A DNA stretch of 35,587 bases from Collinsella sp. AF23-2 (GTDB taxonomy: Bacteria; Actinomycetota; Coriobacteriia; Coriobacteriales; Coriobacteriaceae). Below the pieces are notes generated by a model. The model ran no database searches and was not told where the DNA came from. It worked only from the letters and a program-made list of their open reading frames with translations. A program made the translations under genes and the position numbers. The stretch is taken from assembly GCF_003459245.1 (NCBI RefSeq), contig NZ_QRVG01000020.1, positions 1 to 35,587 of the forward strand. The letters are read 5' to 3'. This document shows, one piece after another, positions 30,524 through 35,587 of this stretch. Each line of letters starts with the position of its first letter. The stretch's first letter is position 1.

Positions 30524-30754
30524 CTAAAGAGCGTCAGGGTCGACGTCGTTTTCATCTTCCCAAAACAAGTCGTTCAACGTAACGCGTAGCGCTTTACAGA
30601 TTGCCACGCACAAATTGAGCGTGGGGTTGTAGCCGCCCGCCTCGATCAGGCCGATGGTCTGGCGCGTAACGCCCACGGCCTCGGCCAAGTCAGCTTGCGA
30701 AAGGCCAACCGCCGCGCGCGCCGCCTTCATGCGTAGGTTTTTTTTGCCCGGCAT
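30524..30754 (-). CDS. Small XRE-family transcriptional regulator
   Basis: A 76-residue protein consisting almost only of a Cro/C1-type helix-turn-helix (LRMKAARAAVGLSQADLAEAVGVTRQTIGLIEAGGYNPTLNLCVAICKALRVTLNDLFW), similar to the small stand-alone regulators of the YgzD/YozG kind that precede membrane-protein genes. The start at MPGKKN has AAAGGAA six bases upstream, and the 20 upstream in-frame codons lie in the promoter region. A clear promoter lies about 50-75 bp upstream. It heads a two-gene unit with the membrane protein and probably represses itself. Confidence 0.9.
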   Translation of the reverse strand: MPGKKNLRMKAARAAVGLSQADLAEAVGVTRQTIGLIEAGGYNPTLNLCVAICKALRVTLNDLFWEDENDVDPDAL

Positions 30755-30802
30755 GGAGTTCCTTTCGTAGTAATGGACAGATATTCGTTGCAGCATGACA
30801 GA

Positions 30803-30831
30803 AATATATTGCATCCATCAGAAGATGTCAA
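30803..30831 (-). promoter_or_regulatory. Promoter of the XRE/membrane-protein unit
   Basis: On the minus strand a perfect TTGACA (30826-30831) is separated by exactly 17 bp from TATATT (30803-30808). It lies about 50 bp before the regulator's start codon. GACAGA-type short repeats just downstream (around 30776-30803) could be repressor contacts. Confidence 0.7.
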
Positions 30832-31122
30832 CTATATATGTCATTATGAAAACCATGTCTGTCATCGCCATGCAGACATACCAATTTCAATTCGCCATTC
30901 AAACTTACTCGGACAAAACCGACTCGGGTTTCTCCGAGTAAACGTGATTGATAGTCGATCGATGTGCCCGCTCGTGCGATCAGCATCGTTCGATTTTGTT
31001 TAGTAAAACTAGATCCCTATTAAATAAAATTCATCGGTATCCAAATTTGTTTAACAATGCCGCGCTACCACTAAACACTATCCCTGTTAATCCGAACGAT
31101 TGTTCGATGGATTTCGTGTTGG

Positions 31123-31151
31123 TTGGAATCGTCTGTGGGCTGGGCTATGCT
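31123..31151 (+). promoter_or_regulatory. Possible promoter of the gyrB-like/gyrA-like unit
   Basis: TTGGAA (31123-31128) and TATGCT (31146-31151) with 17-bp spacing, about 55 bp before the start codon. The same two hexamers with the same spacing precede the TipAS-type regulator at 3627-3655. Confidence 0.4.
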
Positions 31152-31205
31152 ACCTTGACTATCTATATGACTTAAACGCAGCAAGGGAGCACCGAGAGAG
31201 CGAGT

Positions 31206-33203
31206 ATGGCAAAAAACACCGCAAACTATGGTAACGACAGTATCCGCCAGCTCAAGGACGAGGAGCGCGTACGCCTGCGTCCCGCCGTCATCTTTGGCTC
31301 GGACGGACTCGACGGCTGCGCGCATGCCGCCTTCGAGATCCTGTCCAACGCCGTTGACGAGGCGCGCCAGGGCTACGGCAAGCTCATCACCCTTACCGCC
31401 TTTCGCGATGGCTCCATTCAGGTAGAGGACAATGGCCGCGGCTGCCCGCTCGACTGGAACCCTTCCGAGAAGCGCTTTAACTGGGAGCTCGTCTTTTGCG
31501 AACTCTACGCCGGCGGCAAGTATAACAACAACCAAGGCGGCGACTACGACTTCTCGCTCGGCACCAACGGCCTGGGCTCCTGCGCGACTCAGTACGCTTC
31601 CGAGTACATGGACGTCACCGTCTGGCGTGACGGCAACAAGTACTCCTTACACTTTAAGAAGGGCAAGGTTGTCGGCGCCAAGAAGAAGGCACTCGAAATT
31701 GAGCCCAGCGACGAGGACCGCACCGGCACCACTATCAAGTGGCGCCCCGATCTTGAGGTCTTTACCTCGATTAGTATTCCCCACGATTGGTATCGCGAGA
31801 CCATGCGCCGTCAGGCCGTGGTCAACGCCAACGTGACCTTCCGCCTGCGCATTGAGGGCGACGATGGCGAGTTTTCCGAAGAGGACTTTTGCTACCCCAA
31901 GGGCATCGAGGACTACGTGCTCGAGAAGGTCGGTACCGACTACCTTACCGAGCCCTTCTTTATCGAGGCCGACCGTCGCGGTCGCGATCGCGAGGACCTG
32001 CCCGACTACAATGTAAAGATCACCGCATGCATGTGCTTCTCGCGCACCTTCATGATGCAGGAGTACTACCACAACTCATCGTGGCTCGAGAACGGCGGTT
32101 CGCCCGAAAAGGCCGCCCGCAGCGCTTTGACCAGCGCCATCGATGCCTACATTAAGCAACAGGGCAAATACAACAAAAACGAGAGCGGCATTAAGTGGCA
32201 GGACGTCCAGGACTGCCTGGTGCTGGTGACCAACTGCTTCTCCACCCAGACGTCCTACGAGAACCAGACCAAAAAGGCCATCAATAACCGCTTTATCCAG
32301 CAGGCTATGACGGCATTCTTTAAGGAGCGTCTCTCGACCTACTTGATCGAGAACAAGGACGCCGCCAACAAGATCATGGAGCAGGTGCTCATCAACAAGC
32401 GCTCGCGCGAGAATGCCGAGAAGACGCGTCAGAGCATCAAGACCAACTTGCAGCAGAAGACCGACATGGCCAACCGCGTGCAGAAGTTCATCGACTGCCG
32501 CTCCAAGGACAAGAGCCGTCGCGAGATCTACATCGTAGAGGGCGACTCGGCAGCGGGCGCCATTCGCACCTCGCGCGATGCCGAGTTCCAAGGCGTTATG
32601 CCCGTCCGCGGCAAGATCCTCAACTGCCTAAAGGAGGACTATCCGCGCATCTTTAAGTCCGACATCATCATGGACCTCATGCGCGTGCTGGGCTGCGGCG
32701 TGGAAATCAAAGATAAGCGCATCAAGAACCTTGGCGCCTTCGACCTGGACAACCTCAACTGGAACAAGGTCATCATCTGTACGGACGCCGACGTCGACGG
32801 TTACCACATTCGCACGCTCGTGCTCACCATGCTCTACCGCCTGGTGCCCACGCTCATCGACGAGGGCTACGTGTATATCGCCGAGTCTCCGCTCTACGAG
32901 ATCAACTGCAAAGAGAAGACCTACTTTGCCTACACCGAGCTCGAAAAGAACGGCATCCTCAAGGAGATCGGCGACCAGAAGTGTTCCATCAACCGCTCCA
33001 AGGGTCTTGGCGAGAACGACCCGGACATGATGTGGCTCACCACCATGAACCCCGAGACGCGTCGCCTGATTAAGGTGGAGCCCGAGGACGTCACCAAGAT
33101 GGAGACCATGTTTAACCTGTTGCTGGGCAACGACGAAGCGGGCCGCAAGCGCCATATCTCCGAGCACGGCAAGGAATATCTGGACCAGCTGGACCTGCAA
33201 TAG
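31206..33203 (+). CDS. Divergent type IIA topoisomerase subunit B (gyrB/parE-like)
   Basis: A 665-residue ATPase subunit. The GHKL ATPase region is recognisable but divergent: EILSNAVDEARQGYG replaces the usual EVVDNSIDEA, VEDNGRGCPLDW the usual DNGRGIP, and SLGTNGLGSCATQYAS the ATP-lid GGLHGVG segment. The Toprim domain is intact with EGDSAAGA near residue 444 and TDADVDGYHIRTLVL near 526, then the C-terminal tail (NRSKGLGENDPDMMW). It lacks the typical N-terminal KRPGMYIG motif; RLRPAVIFGSDG stands there. It pairs with the gyrA-like gene 45 bp downstream. Probably a second topoisomerase complex beside the housekeeping gyrase; which activity it has cannot be read from the sequence. Confidence 0.9.
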   Translation: MAKNTANYGNDSIRQLKDEERVRLRPAVIFGSDGLDGCAHAAFEILSNAVDEARQGYGKLITLTAFRDGSIQVEDNGRGCPLDWNPSEKRFNWELVFCELYAGGKYNNNQGGDYDFSLGTNGLGSCATQYASEYMDVTVWRDGNKYSLHFKKGKVVGAKKKALEIEPSDEDRTGTTIKWRPDLEVFTSISIPHDWYRETMRRQAVVNANVTFRLRIEGDDGEFSEEDFCYPKGIEDYVLEKVGTDYLTEPFFIEADRRGRDREDLPDYNVKITACMCFSRTFMMQEYYHNSSWLENGGSPEKAARSALTSAIDAYIKQQGKYNKNESGIKWQDVQDCLVLVTNCFSTQTSYENQTKKAINNRFIQQAMTAFFKERLSTYLIENKDAANKIMEQVLINKRSRENAEKTRQSIKTNLQQKTDMANRVQKFIDCRSKDKSRREIYIVEGDSAAGAIRTSRDAEFQGVMPVRGKILNCLKEDYPRIFKSDIIMDLMRVLGCGVEIKDKRIKNLGAFDLDNLNWNKVIICTDADVDGYHIRTLVLTMLYRLVPTLIDEGYVYIAESPLYEINCKEKTYFAYTELEKNGILKEIGDQKCSINRSKGLGENDPDMMWLTTMNPETRRLIKVEPEDVTKMETMFNLLLGNDEAGRKRHISEHGKEYLDQLDLQ

Positions 33204-33248
33204 CAGCAAATCGATAACGACGGCCCATAAGAAGTTCAAGAGGAAATC

Positions 33249-35489
33249 GTGGCAAAGAAGAAGACGAAGAACCAGCCAAAGAAAAAGCAGGTCAACGCCG
33301 AAAACGTCATCGGCCTGCACTCCGAGGTCACCGACCAGCCGATCACGCAGACGCTCGAGGTCAACTACATGCCCTACGCCATGAGCGTCAACGTCTCGCG
33401 TGCGTTCCCCGAGATCGACGGCTTTAAGCCCTCGCACCGCAAGCTGCTCTACACCATGTACAAGATGGGTCTGCTCAAGGGCGAGCGCCAGAAGAGCGCC
33501 AACATCGTGGGCCAGACCATGAAGCTCAACCCGCACGGCGATGCCGCGATCTACGAGACGATGGTGCGCCTGGCGACGGGCAACGAAGCACTGCTTGCCC
33601 CCTTCGTGGAGTCGAAGGGCAACTTTGGCAAGTACTATTCGGGCGATCTGAGCTACGCCGCCTCGCGTTATACCGAGGCCAAGCTCTCCCCCATCAGCGC
33701 CGAGATCTTCAAGGACATCGATAAGGACCCGGTCGACTTCGTCGACAGCTACGACGGTGCCATGAAGGAGCCGCGCCTGCTGCCCACCACGTTCCCCAAT
33801 ATCCTCGTCTCGGCCAACAAGGGCATCGGCGTCGCCATGGCGTCCGACATCTGCGGTTTCAACCTCAACGAGGTCTGTACCGCCACGATGCACTACCTGC
33901 AGGATCCCGACTGCGACCTGCTCGAGTACATGCCCATGCCCGACTTCTCGACCGGCGGCGAGATTATCTACCGCCGCGAGGAGATGGAGAAGATCATCGA
34001 GACCGGCCTTGGCAGCTTCCAGATTCGCTCCCGCTGGCGTTGGATTCCTGAAGAGCGCATCATCGAGGTCTACGAGATCCCCTACACCACCAAGACCGAT
34101 GTCATCATCGAGCGCATCGTCAAGCTCTCCAAAGAGGGCAAGGTCAAGGAGATCGCTGACATCCGTGACGAGACCGACCTGTCGGGTCTGCGCATCGCCA
34201 TCGACCTTAAGCGCGGTGTTGACCCCGACAAGCTCATGGCCAAGCTCTATCGCTCGACCACGCTGCAGGATTCGTTCTCGTGCAACTTTAACGTGCTGGT
34301 CGACGGCTATCCCCGCGTTATGGGCGTGCGCCAGATTCTGCACGAGTGGGTCAAGTGGCGTATTGAGTCCACGCGTCGCCGCATTAACTTTGACCTGGGC
34401 AAAAAGTCCGAGCGCCTGCACCTGCTGCACGGCCTCGAGGCGATCTTGCTCGACATCGACAAGGCCATCGCCATCATCCGCGGCACCAAGCTCGAAGCCG
34501 AGGTCGTGCCCAACCTTATGAAGGGTTTCGACATCGACGAGACCCAGGCCGAGTTTGTTGCCGAGCTTAAACTCCGCAACATCAACGAGGAGTACATCCT
34601 CAACCGCACCAAGGACATCGCCAAGCTAGAGGGTGAGATTGCCGAGCTTGAGGAGATTCTCTCCAGCGAGGAGAACATCAAGAAGGTCATCAGCGACGAG
34701 CTGGCCGCAGTCAACAAGAAGTACGTGATGCCGCGCCGCACGGGCAGGATCGAGCCCCATGAGGTTATCGAAGTAAGCTTGGAGCCCGAGGTCGAGGAGT
34801 ACCCGGTCACCATCATGCTCTCGCGCGATGGCTACCTTAAGAAGATGACAGACCGCGTGCTCAAGAAGGCGACCACGCTCAAGTACAAGGACGGCGACAA
34901 ACCCTTTATCGAGTTTCCGTCCTCCAACACCCACGAATTGCTGGTCTTTACCAACAAGAGCCAGGTGTACAAGTGCAAGGTTGCGGCGTTTGAGGACACC
35001 AAGTCGGCCCAGCTGGGCTCGTACCTGCCGACCGATCTTGAGATGGAACCCGACGAGAGTGTCATCTGGGTCATCGACCCCGAGGACTACAAGGCCGACG
35101 TGTTGTTCGTCTTTGAGAACGGCCGTGTGGTGCGCGTCGCGCTTTCTGGATACGTCACCAAAACCAACCGCAAGCGCCTCAAGAACGCCATCTACGGTGG
35201 CAGCAAGCTGCTGTATGCCCAGGTGCTCAAGGAGGACCGCGACATCGCGCTGGTCTCGAGCGACTATCGCCTGATGAACTTCAACACGTCGCTGCTCAAG
35301 ACCAAGACGACCACCAACACGCAGGGCGTCCAGGCCTTTACGGCCAAGAAGGGCCGCTCGGTCACCACCGTCGGCACAACCGAGGAGATTCTTGGCGCCG
35401 GTGTCTCGGCCGAGAAGTTCACCGCGCAGAGCCTGCCCTCCGCCGGTGCCCTCATGAAGGAAAACGACATGCCGAGTTTGTTTGACTAA
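33249..35489 (+). CDS. Divergent type IIA topoisomerase subunit A (gyrA/parC-like)
   Basis: A 746-residue DNA-cleaving subunit starting at GTG with AGAGGAAA upstream. Residues about 30-480 form the breakage-reunion domain with catalytic Tyr141 in AASRYTEAK and Arg140. A coiled segment follows near 430-490 (DIAKLEGEIAELEEILSSEENIKK), and a C-terminal beta-pinwheel with LLVFTNKSQVYKCKV and VLFVFENGRVVRVAL repeats. No GyrA box (QRRGGKG) was found, so wrapping and negative supercoiling are unlikely and a ParC-like decatenation role is favoured. In the quinolone region, HGDAAIYE (96-103) has Ala at the position of Ser83 and Glu at that of Asp87 of Escherichia coli GyrA. It forms an operon with the B subunit. 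Confidence 0.9.
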   Translation: MAKKKTKNQPKKKQVNAENVIGLHSEVTDQPITQTLEVNYMPYAMSVNVSRAFPEIDGFKPSHRKLLYTMYKMGLLKGERQKSANIVGQTMKLNPHGDAAIYETMVRLATGNEALLAPFVESKGNFGKYYSGDLSYAASRYTEAKLSPISAEIFKDIDKDPVDFVDSYDGAMKEPRLLPTTFPNILVSANKGIGVAMASDICGFNLNEVCTATMHYLQDPDCDLLEYMPMPDFSTGGEIIYRREEMEKIIETGLGSFQIRSRWRWIPEERIIEVYEIPYTTKTDVIIERIVKLSKEGKVKEIADIRDETDLSGLRIAIDLKRGVDPDKLMAKLYRSTTLQDSFSCNFNVLVDGYPRVMGVRQILHEWVKWRIESTRRRINFDLGKKSERLHLLHGLEAILLDIDKAIAIIRGTKLEAEVVPNLMKGFDIDETQAEFVAELKLRNINEEYILNRTKDIAKLEGEIAELEEILSSEENIKKVISDELAAVNKKYVMPRRTGRIEPHEVIEVSLEPEVEEYPVTIMLSRDGYLKKMTDRVLKKATTLKYKDGDKPFIEFPSSNTHELLVFTNKSQVYKCKVAAFEDTKSAQLGSYLPTDLEMEPDESVIWVIDPEDYKADVLFVFENGRVVRVALSGYVTKTNRKRLKNAIYGGSKLLYAQVLKEDRDIALVSSDYRLMNFNTSLLKTKTTTNTQGVQAFTAKKGRSVTTVGTTEEILGAGVSAEKFTAQSLPSAGALMKENDMPSLFD

Positions 35490-35528
35490 AACAACGGTGA
35501 CTAAACCGTCATGGTTTTACAAAGCAGC

Positions 35529-35565
35529 GGGGCTCGGGGCGCAGTAACGCTGCGCCCCGAGCCCC
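35529..35565 (+). terminator. Hairpin after the gyrA-like gene
   Basis: A 16-bp GC-rich stem, GGGGCTCGGGGCGCAG (35529-35544) against 35550-35565, with a five-base loop, 40 bp beyond the stop codon. A clear T-run is missing in the short sequence that remains before the window edge. Confidence 0.7.
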
Positions 35566-35587
35566 ATGCATTACACCAGCATCATCC

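Larger units (their letters stand above)
30755..31205. other. AT-rich 451-bp divergent promoter region
   Basis: No gene seen. It holds the XRE promoter, a palindrome ATGTCTG (30855-30861) with CAGACAT (30873-30879), a hairpin with TTACTCGGA (30905-30913) and TCCGAGTAA (30933-30941), and the promoter of the gyrase-like pair. Composition is clearly more AT-rich than the flanking genes. Confidence 0.6.

Noticed and set aside
32628..34430. Minus-strand open frame of 600 codons across both gyrase-like genes
   Set aside because: Antisense of two well-supported genes; Leu/Val/Asp-rich product without recognisable domains.
35571..35582. Possible third copy of the 73-bp palindromic repeat at the window end
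   Set aside because: Only about 12 bases (TACACCAGCATC) match before the sequence diverges and the window ends, which is too little to call.

Overview
The window looks like a chromosomal segment of a gut coriobacterium, most likely Collinsella or a close relative (Actinomycetota). This is inferred from the protein families: a LuxR regulator with a long helical N-terminal half, an LAxTG-type surface protein, a second divergent gyrase-like pair, a CD1871A/4Fe-4S/TlpA redox operon, and GC-rich coding sequence separated by AT-richer, repeat-laden spacers. No rRNA, tRNA, CRISPR, phage or transposase gene was seen.

Layout. 1-1.4 kb: 3' end of a hybrid sensor kinase and a Nim-like flavoprotein. 1.5-3.6 kb (minus): MalY/PatB aminotransferase and TrmO. 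3.7-4.8 kb (plus): HTH/zinc-ribbon/TipAS regulator and a glutaredoxin. 4.85-6.0 kb: a small accessory patch bounded by two near-identical palindromic repeats, holding a 243-bp MITE-like inverted-repeat element and an orphan ribbon-helix-helix gene with its own operator. 6.1-7.0 kb: dihydrouridine synthase. 7.0-7.4 kb: a second inverted-repeat element. 7.5-13.4 kb: a catabolic module with an agmatine-deiminase-family enzyme, an unusual ornithine-carbamoyltransferase-family enzyme and an MFS carrier, then a divergent TetR regulator and a second paralogous MFS carrier, with similar operator-like sites in front of both transport units. 13.6-16.8 kb: a giant MacB-type ABC ATPase-permease. 17.0-21.0 kb (minus): redox genes, namely CD1871A-family CXXC peptide, polyferredoxin membrane protein and TlpA-like lipoprotein, then after a strong terminator a truncated rhodanese and a CoA-disulfide-reductase/rhodanese fusion. 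21.1-22.9 kb (plus): a divergent OmpR/histidine kinase pair. 23.0-24.0 kb: a GMP synthase with only the ATP-pyrophosphatase and dimerisation parts. 24.3-29.8 kb: LuxR regulator followed by a 1456-residue surface protein with a LAGTG sorting signal. 29.9-30.8 kb: XRE regulator plus small membrane protein. 31.2-35.5 kb: divergent gyrB/parE-like and gyrA/parC-like genes.

How the parts work together. The 7.5-13.4 kb module probably imports and breaks down a guanidino/ureido compound under TetR control; the carbamoyltransferase has lost the family's ornithine-binding signatures, so its substrate may be new. The 17-23 kb block looks like an envelope thiol/electron-transfer system beside a two-component regulator that may control it. 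Intergenic DNA carries several repeat families: TGTGACAAAGGGA palindromes, an 85-bp composite repeat, a 73-bp palindromic unit and two MITE-like elements. They sit in spacers and at gene ends, and some probably act as terminators.
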